From: Lamprobacter modestohalophilus
GTDB taxonomy: Bacteria; Pseudomonadota; Gammaproteobacteria; Chromatiales; Chromatiaceae
NCBI RefSeq assembly: GCF_016583905.1
Contig: NZ_NRRY01000028.1
Location: 1 to 64,000, forward strand
DNA: 64,000 nt
Direction: 5' to 3'
Shown here: positions 9,615 through 18,743 of the stretch, piece after piece
How positions within the stretch are numbered: position 1 is the first letter of the stretch
Layout: every line of letters starts with the position of its first letter
Notes under the pieces: model-generated
The model's input: only the letters and a program-made list of their open reading frames with translations
Told to the model about the DNA's origin: nothing
The model's database searches: none
Program-made: the position numbers and the translations under genes

Positions 9615-9700
9615 GCGGACTGCTGAGAAGCAGCTAAGAAAAATGAGGTTTGGCCAAGAGGCCATGGCCATCAACTGCCGCATAGGCAGTCGGCTCAAGC
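9615..9700 (+). ncRNA. One-spacer degenerate mini-CRISPR, predicted crRNA-like regulator of cas expression (CreR-like)
   Basis: Two I-F-like repeats flank a single 28-nt spacer on the strand opposite to the cas genes. Degenerate repeat 1 (9615-9641) has stem CTGCT/AGCAG (9620-9624/9629-9633) around GAGA and the handle CTAAGAAA (9634-9641); relative to the array repeat, the innermost pair changed from C-G to U-A, keeping pairing. Degenerate repeat 2 (9670-9697) keeps the whole ACTGCCGCATAGGCAG hairpin (9674-9689) but has lost its 3' handle. Cas6f cutting after each stem would release 9634-9689, a 56-nt RNA (8 + 28 + 20) against 60 nt for normal I-F crRNAs. The spacer's 5' half matches the csy1 promoter; its 3' half is self-complementary (GGCCATGGCC at 9660-9669). 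I found no clear promoter for it: TTGACC at 9574-9579 is a possible -35 without a good -10. No U-tract follows. Confidence 0.85.
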
Positions 9701-9732
9701 ACGCTGTGAGCCACCTTCAGGCCCTTGTAAGA

Positions 9733-12700
9733 TCAAGGTTTTCGCAAGGCAAATCCCAAGGATGGGTGATAGCGCCAGCCGTTGTCACTGGGTCGTACAG
9801 ACGTCATCCCAAAACGCTTGGCACAGGAGGACGGGGGTAGATCCAAGGCCGTCGCCAGGGCAGACAAGGACGCCATGTAGTCGGTCGTCCCCCAAGGCTC
9901 GATGCGCTCTCCCTGCACTTGTGCGTCGGGTAGGTGCGCGCACATGTGCTGATAAGGGACATAGATCGGATCACCGCGGCGGGTGCCATCCATCACCCGA
10001 TGCAGCACGGCCTTTTCTTCATCCTCGTCTGTAAGCAATACGAGCGTGACATCCTCAGGGAGGGCGGCTTTGCGGAATGGCTGCTGCTGCGGCAGTACGG
10101 CGCTCAGCAAGGCGTCTTGGGGTGTCTGCTGCCACCAGGTGCTGGCATTGAGCTTGGGTGTTGGCGATTTGCTCGCAGCACGAGGGCGGCGCCCCGAAGG
10201 TGTTGCGGTGACGGTCTGCAATGGCGGCAGCATCTGGCCATAAAGCCGCGCATGCTCGAGGTCGATGAGGCGCTCCTTAGGGCGCAGCGCGGCGGCTTCC
10301 AGGGAGACGATGCGCGCGCGGGCGTCGATGACGGCGATGTCTTCGGCGCTGAGCAGTTCGCGCAGATCGTGCGAGACGAGATGGAAACGCTCGTCATCCG
10401 TCTCGAAGCCGGGTTTGATGAAAGCCGCCTGACCTGGATAGCGGTAATGGCGCAGGTTGTGACTCAGCACTAGGATGTTGGGAGCGGACACAGGCTTGTT
10501 GCGATGTCGTTGGATGCGTCCACCCAGTTGGATCAGTGAGCGCATCGACGAGGGCTCGACCACGGCCCAGTCATAATCGTGATCACGACCGACTTCCGTC
10601 ACTGGGGAGCCGAGTACGATGAAGAGCTGATCGGGCTCTTGGGTGCGCTGCAAACGGTTGCGAATGTCTGGCAGGGCGAAGACCGCCTCGGGCTGATGAC
10701 GGCTCAACGTCTGGTCGAGCTGGGCCTCGATGGCAGAGCGAATCAGCAAGGGATGACGGGAGTGATAGACGCAGAGATGGACGCGCAGGCCCGTCGGCGG
10801 GCGGAGTTGGAACAGCGCTAACGCGGTCTCGAACAAGGGCTCGATGTTGGCCATGCGCACCAGGCCAAAGCTGACGCGCTTGCCCGTCAGCGGATCGACA
10901 CTGTGATGGGCCGCGTGCAGGCTTGCCGCGGCATCGAGGACTTGGGGCGCGAAGGCTTCCGCGAGTGGTTGCCACTGACGCGCGGCTTGCATTCCCTGCA
11001 ATGGATGGATGACGGCTCGCCGTCGCGGCTGCGTCGCCTGCTTGGCCAGCTCACCGACTCGGCGCTGCGCGAACGTCTGGTGCGCCTGAGCGAAACAGGC
11101 CGGGTCGGCGCAGTCTTGAACCGACTGATGAAACTCATCGAACCAGGCGCAGCACACGACGGGTGGCGCCGCTGTGCGTTCTGGCTGTGCGCTACGGTTG
11201 TGCTGAAAGTGTTGGCGGCCGTTGCGATAGGCCTCGAAAAGACCCTGCACCAGTGACGGCGGCAGGGTCGCGGATGACAACAGCACGCGCGCTCCAAGCA
11301 GCCCGGACCAGTGCACGAGACGGGTAAGGGCAGGGAGGTCGTCCAGGCCGAAATCATCGGGCTCATCGAGCACGAGATCGCCGCTCATCAAGCGCAGCAT
11401 GGGGGCGATTTGGCGGCCGCCACGCTGGCTTTCGGTGGCTGGCGTCAAATGGTCGATGGTGCAGACCAGAAGCGGGGCGACCAAGAGCTTCTTGATGTTT
11501 GGATCGGTCAGCGCCTTGCGCAGCAGAGGATGCTCGTCGAGCTGGCCCTCATAGAGCACATGCGTCTCTTCATCCAGCAATGCTTGCCGCGAGGCTGAGC
11601 CTGTGGCCTCTGCCTCGGCCTCATGGTGCTCGAAGAGCGCGCGGCTCGCCGAGCCACCGACCCGAATGGCGAGCTCATCGTCACCTAAGCTGAGCAGGCC
11701 GCGGAACGCTTGGCCAGTTTGTAGGGTTAGGGTGCGCAATCCCAACGCGAACGCACAGCGCATGCCGAGGGCGGGGTCGGCCAATGCGTACATGATGCGT
11801 GCATTGCCGAGCGTCTTACCGCAGCCAGTCGAGGCCATGTTGATGATGAAGGCCCCCTGCTGTTGGGAGCGTTCGCGCATGCCAATGGCCGCTTCAAAAG
11901 CCTTATCCTGCCAACGGAAACGGTCGTTTTTGGCGCGTTGTTTGAGGCTCCGATGGCGGCCGAGTCGGGGTAGATGCCGCTCGAATCGGGGCAGAAAGTG
12001 CGCGATCTCTGCGCCATGACGCGCAACCCCGACGAGATGTTCATCGAGCGTTTGGTTCGGTGCGCCACCTTTGCAGGTATTGGCTAACAGCGCTGTCCCG
12101 GGCGAGACCTTGACCCGCTCGGCGTGATCGCCCTCGAGGCTAGAGTAGTGATGGTCCGCCAGCATCAAGCTGAGCCGGCTGAGATGCATCACAAAGGGGT
12201 TGTTGAGTACTGAGGTCGCTGCCGTTTGGGTCTGCGTCGATGCAGCAAATGCGCATAGGCGGCGAGCGAGACGACTCGCGCGCTTACGCCAGTCTGGCGT
12301 CGTGACCGGAAGACCCTCGGGAAACGCCCAGTAAGACCTCAGCGCGTCTGGCTCCGCGCCTTGAAAGGCGCGCTCATTCCAGGATGGCTGAATCCGAGTG
12401 AGAAGCCCAGACAGCGCGGACATTTGAAAGGGCTCACCAAGTGGTAGCTCAGGCAAACGATGGTGGGTGAGCACGAGCCAGGCCAAGGCCTGTGCAAGGG
12501 GGGCGTTGCTCAGCGTCTTGAACGGGGAGTCGAACGCGCCGTCCAGGCCATCGCAGCGCAGATCCTTCCGCCAGCGCGCGTCATCGTCTGCATTGGGAGC
12601 GGCCAGACGCGCTAGCCAGGCGGCATCGTCGTCGACCCCGACGAAGGCCTCGAATAGGCGCACCGATACCCATTCATGTCGAATGAGATTGCGCCCCTCA

Positions 12701-13119
12701 AACCTCCCTGTTAGACGCTGCTGAAAGGCTTGGATCGCTTTGCCGAGATCATGCAGCAGCCCGGCGAGGTCGACCAGCAAGCGGATCAGCTCGCCGCTGT
12801 GCCAGTCGTTCTCATCTTCGCTGCGCAGCACATTGTGTTGGGTGGTATTGGTCGGAACGGCTCCGAGCGTGTTGAAGCGCTTGCGATCCCCGACCACCCA
12901 AAGCAGCTCAGAATGGTCGATGCCACGAATCCAATGGCACGCGACCGCCGTATTCTTGCGCGCCGACTTGCGTAGGAGGCGGCGCAGCGTCTCAAGACCG
13001 TCGCGGGTGATGGGTGTTTGCCAGGTCCGGGTACCGCGGCGTTCGGCAAACTGATCCAGGATACGGCGGGTTTGGGTGAGCGCTCGTTTGTCGCATTGCG
13101 AGATGAGCAGGATGTTCAT
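9733..13119 (-). CDS. cas3: Cas2-3 fusion: Cas2 domain plus HD nuclease-helicase Cas3
   Basis: The 1128-residue I-F hallmark fusion. Residues 1-95 form the Cas2 domain (MNILLISQCDKRALTQTRRI) used with Cas1 in spacer integration. The HD nuclease follows, with DWHSG near 105 and LLHDLGKA (His123-Asp124). The superfamily 2 helicase has Walker A ASTGCGKT (about 429-436), DEPD (585-588) and SSATLPP (about 619-625). It degrades DNA marked by the Csy complex. Its start overlaps the cas1 stop by 4 nt. Unlike compact I-F loci, it is separated from csy1 by 251 bp holding the mini-array and the csy promoter, which allows adaptation and interference genes to be expressed independently. Confidence 0.96.
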   Translation of the reverse strand: MNILLISQCDKRALTQTRRILDQFAERRGTRTWQTPITRDGLETLRRLLRKSARKNTAVACHWIRGIDHSELLWVVGDRKRFNTLGAVPTNTTQHNVLRSEDENDWHSGELIRLLVDLAGLLHDLGKAIQAFQQRLTGRFEGRNLIRHEWVSVRLFEAFVGVDDDAAWLARLAAPNADDDARWRKDLRCDGLDGAFDSPFKTLSNAPLAQALAWLVLTHHRLPELPLGEPFQMSALSGLLTRIQPSWNERAFQGAEPDALRSYWAFPEGLPVTTPDWRKRASRLARRLCAFAASTQTQTAATSVLNNPFVMHLSRLSLMLADHHYSSLEGDHAERVKVSPGTALLANTCKGGAPNQTLDEHLVGVARHGAEIAHFLPRFERHLPRLGRHRSLKQRAKNDRFRWQDKAFEAAIGMRERSQQQGAFIINMASTGCGKTLGNARIMYALADPALGMRCAFALGLRTLTLQTGQAFRGLLSLGDDELAIRVGGSASRALFEHHEAEAEATGSASRQALLDEETHVLYEGQLDEHPLLRKALTDPNIKKLLVAPLLVCTIDHLTPATESQRGGRQIAPMLRLMSGDLVLDEPDDFGLDDLPALTRLVHWSGLLGARVLLSSATLPPSLVQGLFEAYRNGRQHFQHNRSAQPERTAAPPVVCCAWFDEFHQSVQDCADPACFAQAHQTFAQRRVGELAKQATQPRRRAVIHPLQGMQAARQWQPLAEAFAPQVLDAAASLHAAHHSVDPLTGKRVSFGLVRMANIEPLFETALALFQLRPPTGLRVHLCVYHSRHPLLIRSAIEAQLDQTLSRHQPEAVFALPDIRNRLQRTQEPDQLFIVLGSPVTEVGRDHDYDWAVVEPSSMRSLIQLGGRIQRHRNKPVSAPNILVLSHNLRHYRYPGQAAFIKPGFETDDERFHLVSHDLRELLSAEDIAVIDARARIVSLEAAALRPKERLIDLEHARLYGQMLPPLQTVTATPSGRRPRAASKSPTPKLNASTWWQQTPQDALLSAVLPQQQPFRKAALPEDVTLVLLTDEDEEKAVLHRVMDGTRRGDPIYVPYQHMCAHLPDAQVQGERIEPWGTTDYMASLSALATALDLPPSSCAKRFGMTSVRPSDNGWRYHPSLGFALRKP

Positions 13120-14105
13120 GGGGTGGCTTGCTGCACCATTGCGCCCATCTGCTGCGCGATGTCCTTGAGGGTGTCAATCATGGCATCGAGCGCTTCACTG
13201 CGTGTCAGGGCCTCGATGCAGGCCTGTCGAAACTCTTGCTCGGTGTCGCCCCGCACCGCCGAGAGGAAGGCTTGCGGGAGGATCAGCGCGTCCTTGACGA
13301 GATCGGCCACGTCGAAAACGAGGCCACCGCGGCGGGTTTTGCCGTGGAGCACGGCGAGTCCATGAGGGAGGCCGAGCACCCAGGTTGCGGTTGCTGCCAA
13401 GCCGTAAGCCAGGTAATTTCCGTGATCGAGAAACTGGTTTGCAGCGTCTGTCCCTTGGCCGCGCTTTCCGCGGACGAAGTCGCCGTATTGGGTTGCTCGA
13501 GCGGCGAGCTTGTAAAGCTCCTTGGTCAGCCGGGCTTCTTCCATGAGCAATGCGGTGTGGTCGGATGCGACCTGGATGTTCGAGCCAGAACGGCTGAGCA
13601 GTGCACTCAGGGCGGTCACATCGGGCTCAAAGCCGGTTGATTTCAGATGGCGGGCCGCGCTCCAGTGCGCTTGGATGTGTTGAAGTCGCTGCTGCTGGAA
13701 CCGCTTGGCGGCCTCCAGCCGGAGGTCTTCATCGAACCAAAAACGCACCCAGGCTTGCAGATACTCGGTTGGGCGATATTCGCTCTGCGGCGAGAACCAG
13801 ACGATATCCGTATCGCGCTCCGTTCCGCTGAACAGCGGCGTCCCACCGCCACCGCAGAAACCCACCAAGACGCCGGCCTTAGCCAGTTCGCGCATGGCTG
13901 CCTGAGTGACCGACGTGCCGGTGCCAAGCAGCACGCAGGTCGTGTTCGCAATGGGGATGTTCCAGTACAGCGAACGCTTGCCTTCGTCGGTAACGTACTC
14001 GACGCGGCCACCGTTAACCAGGACTCGGCAATGCTCCAGATAGTAAAGATTGGCTCGCTTGGAGTGGAGGATGGTCTTGAGATCGCTTGCGTGAATGTCG
14101 TCCAT
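13116..14105 (-). CDS. cas1: Cas1 integrase, type I-F
   Basis: Metal-dependent integrase that inserts new spacers at the leader end together with the Cas2 part of Cas2-3. The 329-residue protein has the I-F Cas1 pattern, with catalytic Glu190 (in LLMEEARLTKELYK), His254 (VLHGKTRRGG) and Asp265/Asp268 (FDVADLVKDA), the same numbering as characterised I-F Cas1. The N-terminal LKTILHSKRANLYYLEHCRV is also typical. It overlaps cas2-3 by 4 nt and is preceded by a 126-bp gap after the helicase gene, which presumably holds the adaptation-operon promoter. The 86-repeat array fits an active adaptation module. Confidence 0.97.
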   Translation of the reverse strand: MDDIHASDLKTILHSKRANLYYLEHCRVLVNGGRVEYVTDEGKRSLYWNIPIANTTCVLLGTGTSVTQAAMRELAKAGVLVGFCGGGGTPLFSGTERDTDIVWFSPQSEYRPTEYLQAWVRFWFDEDLRLEAAKRFQQQRLQHIQAHWSAARHLKSTGFEPDVTALSALLSRSGSNIQVASDHTALLMEEARLTKELYKLAARATQYGDFVRGKRGQGTDAANQFLDHGNYLAYGLAATATWVLGLPHGLAVLHGKTRRGGLVFDVADLVKDALILPQAFLSAVRGDTEQEFRQACIEALTRSEALDAMIDTLKDIAQQMGAMVQQATP

Positions 14106-14231
14106 TCGTTTTACTCACGATTAAGGTCGTCCTCGGTCGGTGCTGATGTGGGGCAAGCGATTGACCTGCAACTGGATATGCAGCTCTGCCAGGAGAGACG
14201 AACAGAGGCAGCGACAACGACGAGCCGTCGA

Positions 14232-17087
14232 TTAAAACAACGACTTCAAATCCACCCCCTCATTCAGCTTCTGTAACATCGTGCGCAGCTTTTCAACGGC
14301 CTGTTCGCTGCGCTCGTTCGGGTCCCACACCCGGCCACCCCAGTGGTAGACGTCCTGTAACTGCGCAGCGAGCCGCTGCGGCTGTAACAGCTCGAAGATG
14401 GGCTGCCATTGGTCCTCGATGCGCAGTGAGAGTTGCGGGTTGAACAGATAATGCCCCTGCTTCCAGCGCTGGAACAGCTTGCGGTTGTAGGGTGCGTCGC
14501 GGTTAAGTTCGTTCTTGGATAGGATCGAGGAGATGTAGGGGCGCTTCTTGCGCCGTTCGGGGACGATGGATTCCGGAAAATGCTCCAGCACCGCAACGAA
14601 ATCGGGCGCTGAGAGCAGATGACGCCGATACGCCCAACGCTCGCCGAGCCCTTGGTAGAACAGCACCATGGCGATACTGAGCATCAGGTACTCCATGAGC
14701 CGCTGATCGAGCTTGATCAGGCGGCCGTCGACCTGGATGTCGATGCTCGGTGGCGCTAGGCGCTCGAACACCGCCGGTAGCTTGGTGCGCGCGAAGCGTT
14801 CATCGGCGCAGGCCCGATCCAGGGCGATCTGAAAGGCATTGAGCCCATTGCCGTCGACCAGGCTGGTGTCGGCGTCACGGTCCAGCAGCGCTGCGATGAG
14901 CTCGGCGTTGCCCATGCGGCTGGCGATCATCAAAGGGGTCTGGCCGAAGACGTTGCGGAAGTCGACGCCGTACTGATCCACCTCGCGCAGCACGCCGGTG
15001 GCATGCTTGAGCCCGTAGTTGAAGAAGTACTTCTTCTCCAGCATCGAGTGGGCCTTGTCCGGCTGCTTGGCGGCCTTCAAGCCCTGCTGGATCAGCCGGT
15101 TCATCAGGCGTTGGTCGCGATAGACCAGGGCATATTCCATCAGCGCGATGCCGGCCTTCTTCTCGCCTTGGTCGAGCGCCTTCTGCTCCAGCTCCGTGAG
15201 CGCGTCACCGCGCAGCACGGTCCAGGGCACCTCGCGCTGCTTGAGGATCTGCTCGCGGATGTCGGCGGCCTGCTCGTCCTTGCCTTGTAGCTCGAGGCGA
15301 TGGGCCTCTTTGCGCCATTCCTCTAGGCTCGAGGTCTGCTCTTCGACATCGTCGACGCCTTCGTGGACCTCAGTCAGCCCAAGCAGGGCGAGCAGGTGCT
15401 GTTTTGGTCGCGGCTCGATCAGATACAGGTTCTTCACCGCGCGGGTCACCGCCACGTACAGCGCGTTGATGTAGAACTTATAGATTTCTAAGGACTTGTC
15501 GCTCTTGTCACGACTGCGGGCATAGCGCAGCTCGCCCTGCAGATCGGCCTCGCTGAGCTGGCCGGCGATGTCGCGAAAGCGCTTCTCCTCGCTGGAGAGG
15601 AAGCCATAGAGCAGCACGTTCTCGTATTCCAGGCCCTTGGCCTCGTGGATCGAGAACACCAAGGGGGTGCGAAAGTGCTTGCGTACCTCGGCCTTCTGCT
15701 CCGGATGCAAGACCAGGATGGCGAAGCGCGCCGAGGCGGCGGTGCGCCGGTCGAGGTCGCGTTTGATCTGCTCGCTGTCCTGCAGCAGACCGACGCGGCC
15801 GCGCGCTGGGCCACAGCTGCGCACCAGATAGTTGCTCTCCTTGTCGACCGAGCCGAAGCGGGCGTGCTTGATGTGCAGCAAGCGGTTGGCGATCTCGGTG
15901 ACCTGGGGCGAGTTACGGAAGTTGGCGTTGAGGATGCGGATCAGCTCAGTGCCCGTCGCCGTTTTGGACGCATCGGCCTGCTCGCGCCAGAACAGCGTCT
16001 TGACCTTGGACCAGGAGAAGAAGTTGGGATGGACGATCTGGTTCGAATCGCCGCAGAGCAGGAAGCCGCTGCTGTCGCGCAGCGACCGCAGGATCAACAG
16101 CAACTGCACGTTGGTCAGGTCCTGCACCTCGTCGACGACGACGAAGTCATAGCGCGGCTGCACCCGCTGCAGCCAGGCGTGACTGATCAGATTGGTGTCG
16201 AACCAGCCCTCCTCATCGAGGAAGCGCAGATACTTCTCGAACAGGTCGTAGACGCCGGCGCGGGTCTCGGGCGGGTAGATCGACTGCTTCACGCCGAGGC
16301 CGAGATAGTCCTCGCGGCTGAGGTAGGCGGATTCTGGGTCGGTGCCGGTGATGGCGCCTTGAAACTCCTCGAACAGTTGGTGGCTATCCTTCAGATCCTT
16401 GGGCAAGCGCTGGCGCCCGGCCCAGCCGGCGAAGATGCGCGGCGTGATCTCCTTGCCCTCTGGCACCTGGATGCTTTCCAGATATTCGCGAAAGGAGAGG
16501 AAGTCGACCTGCTGATCGTCGTTGGACCAGCCGTTGGCGTAGTACAGCTCACGGGCGTTTTGGACTAGGAAGGCCGAGCGCGTCACATAGAGGATGTCGC
16601 CGCTGGCGTCCTTCATCTTCTCCAGCGTCAGCGCGGTCTTGCCGCTGCCGGCGGAGCCGATGATCACCAGCGGCGGTGACTGCTGATAGACCTGCTCCTG
16701 GTCGTCGTCGAAGGACAGCACCTTGTCCAGCAGATGGAAGCGCGGCAGGCTCGGATTCAGGTACGGCAGTTCTGGCGCCTCGTCAGCGGCCTCCGCCGTC
16801 ACGGCGGGGATGCGCTCCTCATCGATCTGGACCCCGCGGGCGAGAAAACGGGATTTCTCGTAGGCGTGCTGCGGGATGTATTCCAACAGCAGCGCACAGC
16901 GCTCACCCTCGTGGCGATAGAGGGCGAACAGCAGGCGATTGCTGCGATCGAGCCGCGCGCGATAGAGGTTGTCGCCGATCTTCTTGACGTCGGCGGAGCG
17001 GAAGTCATCCGCGCTCAGGTGCGCGCTGAGCTTGTCATAGCCAGGGATGGCGCTGGTGTTCAGGCCACGGTAGGTGAGAATCTTCAT
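14232..17087 (-). CDS. RelE-like / UvrD-like helicase / ankyrin-repeat fusion
   Basis: A 951-residue protein next to cas1. Residues 1-82 resemble a RelE/ParE-type fold (YRARLDRSNRLLFALYRHEG then LLLEYIPQHAYEKSRFL). A superfamily 1 helicase core follows: GSAGSGKT (144-151), VVVDEVQDLT (316-325), GDSNQIVHP (346-354), FSIHEAKGLEYENVLLYGF (478-496) and ALYVAVTRA (542-550). Residues about 700-760 contain ankyrin-like repeats (FGQTPLMIASRMGNAELIAALLDRDAD). The remaining C-terminal 190 residues are unrecognised. Same strand as cas1, 126 bp upstream. It may be a DNA-repair or defence helicase; a role in spacer acquisition is only suggested by position. Confidence 0.8.
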   Translation of the reverse strand: MKILTYRGLNTSAIPGYDKLSAHLSADDFRSADVKKIGDNLYRARLDRSNRLLFALYRHEGERCALLLEYIPQHAYEKSRFLARGVQIDEERIPAVTAEAADEAPELPYLNPSLPRFHLLDKVLSFDDDQEQVYQQSPPLVIIGSAGSGKTALTLEKMKDASGDILYVTRSAFLVQNARELYYANGWSNDDQQVDFLSFREYLESIQVPEGKEITPRIFAGWAGRQRLPKDLKDSHQLFEEFQGAITGTDPESAYLSREDYLGLGVKQSIYPPETRAGVYDLFEKYLRFLDEEGWFDTNLISHAWLQRVQPRYDFVVVDEVQDLTNVQLLLILRSLRDSSGFLLCGDSNQIVHPNFFSWSKVKTLFWREQADASKTATGTELIRILNANFRNSPQVTEIANRLLHIKHARFGSVDKESNYLVRSCGPARGRVGLLQDSEQIKRDLDRRTAASARFAILVLHPEQKAEVRKHFRTPLVFSIHEAKGLEYENVLLYGFLSSEEKRFRDIAGQLSEADLQGELRYARSRDKSDKSLEIYKFYINALYVAVTRAVKNLYLIEPRPKQHLLALLGLTEVHEGVDDVEEQTSSLEEWRKEAHRLELQGKDEQAADIREQILKQREVPWTVLRGDALTELEQKALDQGEKKAGIALMEYALVYRDQRLMNRLIQQGLKAAKQPDKAHSMLEKKYFFNYGLKHATGVLREVDQYGVDFRNVFGQTPLMIASRMGNAELIAALLDRDADTSLVDGNGLNAFQIALDRACADERFARTKLPAVFERLAPPSIDIQVDGRLIKLDQRLMEYLMLSIAMVLFYQGLGERWAYRRHLLSAPDFVAVLEHFPESIVPERRKKRPYISSILSKNELNRDAPYNRKLFQRWKQGHYLFNPQLSLRIEDQWQPIFELLQPQRLAAQLQDVYHWGGRVWDPNERSEQAVEKLRTMLQKLNEGVDLKSLF

Positions 17088-17264
17088 GCGAGTCCCAGGT
17101 GTCGGTGAGCGAGCCGGTCTCTTGCCGCGCTCATCCTACCTCAGATCCAGCGGGCGCTCCGAACCGTCGAGCGCCCCGATCCGGCAGGCAGCCGACACGA
17201 TTCGGCAGGCAGCCCAGCCGATCCGGCAGGCGACCCTGGATCAGGGCCGCTTAGCCCGTCCTGA

Positions 17265-17292
17265 GCCTCAGGCCTCAGGCCTCAGGCCTCAG
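17265..17292. repeat. Tandem repeat, 7-bp unit GCCTCAG x4
   Basis: Four perfect head-to-tail copies of GCCTCAG cover the last bases of tldD, including its stop codon. Just upstream (about 17189-17230) the motif GAT(T/C)CGGCAGGC occurs three times. Together they fill the 200-bp gap between tldD and the helicase gene, which otherwise shows no gene. Confidence 0.85.
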
Positions 17293-18743
17293 TCACCACC
17301 CGCCCCCGTGCCACCAACGGTGAGGCTGTCCACGCGCAAGGTCGGCTGGCCAACCCCGACCGGAACACTCTGGCCGTCTTTGCCGCAGGTGCCAACGCCT
17401 TCATCGAGCTTGAGATCGTTGCCGATCATGCTGACACGGGTGAGCACATCGGGACCGTTGCCGATCAGGGTCGCGCCCTTCACCGGGCGGCCGATCTTGC
17501 CGTTTTCGATCAGATAGGCCTCGCTGGCCGAGAAGGTGAACTTGCCGGAGGTGATGTCGACCTGGCCACCGCCGAAGTTGGCCGCGTAGAGTCCCTTCTC
17601 GACCGAGGCGATGATCTCGCCTGGATCATGATTGCCTGCAAGCATGTAAGTATTGGTCATGCGTGGCATCGGCAGATGGGCATAGGATTCGCGCCGGCCG
17701 TTGCCGGTCGGCGCCATGCCCATCAGGCGGGCGTTGAGCCGATCTTGCATGTAGCCAACCAGCACGCCGTCCTCGATCAGGGTGGTGCAATTGGTTGGCG
17801 TGCCCTCGTCGTCGATGTTCAGCGAGCCGCGGCGGCCGGGCAGGGTGCCGTCGTCGACCACGGTGACGCCCTTGGCGGCGACGCGCTGATTGAGCCGGCC
17901 GCTGAAGGCGGAGGTGCCTTTGCGGTTGAAGTCGCCCTCCAGCCCGTGGCCGACCGCCTCGTGCAGGAGCACACCGGGCCAGCCGGCGCCGAGCACCACG
18001 GGCATGGTGCCGGCCGGGGCGGGGCCGGCTTCCAGATTGACCAGGGCTTGGCGGACGGCCTCGCGGGCGAAGCCGAGCGCGCGGTCTTCGGCCAGCATCC
18101 AGCCCAAGTCGAGGCGGGCGCCGCCGCCGCTGTGGGCCTGCTCGCGGCGGCCGTTCTCCTCCACAACCGCGACCACGCTGAGGCGGATCAACGGGCGCAC
18201 ATCGGCGCTAAGCCGACCATCGTCGGAGATCACCAGGATGGTGTCTTGCACCGCGACCAGGCTGGTCATCACCTCTTTCACGCGCGAGTCCATGCTGCGC
18301 GCCTCGGCGTCGACCCGGTGCAGCAGCTCGAGCTTGGCCGCATCGTCGAGACTCTCGATCGGGTTCATCGGCTCGTAGAGCCGTTGCCTTGCCGGCATGC
18401 CGCTGCCGATGCTGACCGGTGCCGCGCCACCGCCCCGGGCGATGGCGCGCGCGGCATCGGCGGCCTTGGTCAGGGCCGCGATCTCGAGCTCGTCGGAGTA
18501 GGCGAAGCCGGTCTTTTCGCCGCTGATGGCGCGCAGACCGGCGCCTTGCTCGATGTTGAAGCTGCCGTCTTTGACGATGCCGTCTTCAAGCATCCAGGAC
18601 TGCAGCCGGCTGCTCTGAAAGTAGATGTCGGCGGCGTCGATCGTGGGGCTGCGGAGCGCGCCGATCAGGCGATCGAGGTCGCTGTCGCCAAGGCCGAAGG
18701 GCGTGAGGATGCTCTGGCGGGCGATGTCGAGGGAGTCGGTCAT
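17289..18743 (-). CDS. tldD: TldD metalloprotease subunit
   Basis: TldD pairs with TldE/PmbA to form a cytoplasmic zinc protease that degrades unfolded peptides and processes small peptides such as microcins and CcdA. The 484-residue product has the zinc-binding HEAVGH at 261-266, followed by [16 protein letters not shown], and the downstream [18 protein letters not shown] and [19 protein letters not shown] motifs. Length is normal. Gene order nitrilase-tldD after yhdP matches many gammaproteobacteria. A 234-bp gap with a 15-bp tandem repeat separates it from the upstream nitrilase gene. The partner tldE is not in this window. Confidence 0.95.
   Translation of the reverse strand: MTDSLDIARQSILTPFGLGDSDLDRLIGALRSPTIDAADIYFQSSRLQSWMLEDGIVKDGSFNIEQGAGLRAISGEKTGFAYSDELEIAALTKAADAARAIARGGGAAPVSIGSGMPARQRLYEPMNPIESLDDAAKLELLHRVDAEARSMDSRVKEVMTSLVAVQDTILVISDDGRLSADVRPLIRLSVVAVVEENGRREQAHSGGGARLDLGWMLAEDRALGFAREAVRQALVNLEAGPAPAGTMPVVLGAGWPGVLLHEAVGHGLEGDFNRKGTSAFSGRLNQRVAAKGVTVVDDGTLPGRRGSLNIDDEGTPTNCTTLIEDGVLVGYMQDRLNARLMGMAPTGNGRRESYAHLPMPRMTNTYMLAGNHDPGEIIASVEKGLYAANFGGGQVDITSGKFTFSASEAYLIENGKIGRPVKGATLIGNGPDVLTRVSMIGNDLKLDEGVGTCGKDGQSVPVGVGQPTLRVDSLTVGGTGAGGD

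Noticed and set aside
9692-9712. Hairpin GGCTCA/TGAGCC as terminator of cas2-3 or of the mini-array
   Set aside because: Six-base stem, nine-base loop and no T-run on either strand. Kept only as a note in the control-region finding.
9643-9840. 65-codon plus-strand frame beginning inside the mini-array (possible small toxin as in CreTA modules)
   Set aside because: It overlaps the mini-array spacer and the 3' end of cas2-3 antisense, has no ribosome-binding site, and lacks a toxin-like hydrophobic or basic pattern. Its similarity to the array peptides comes from the repeat hairpin.
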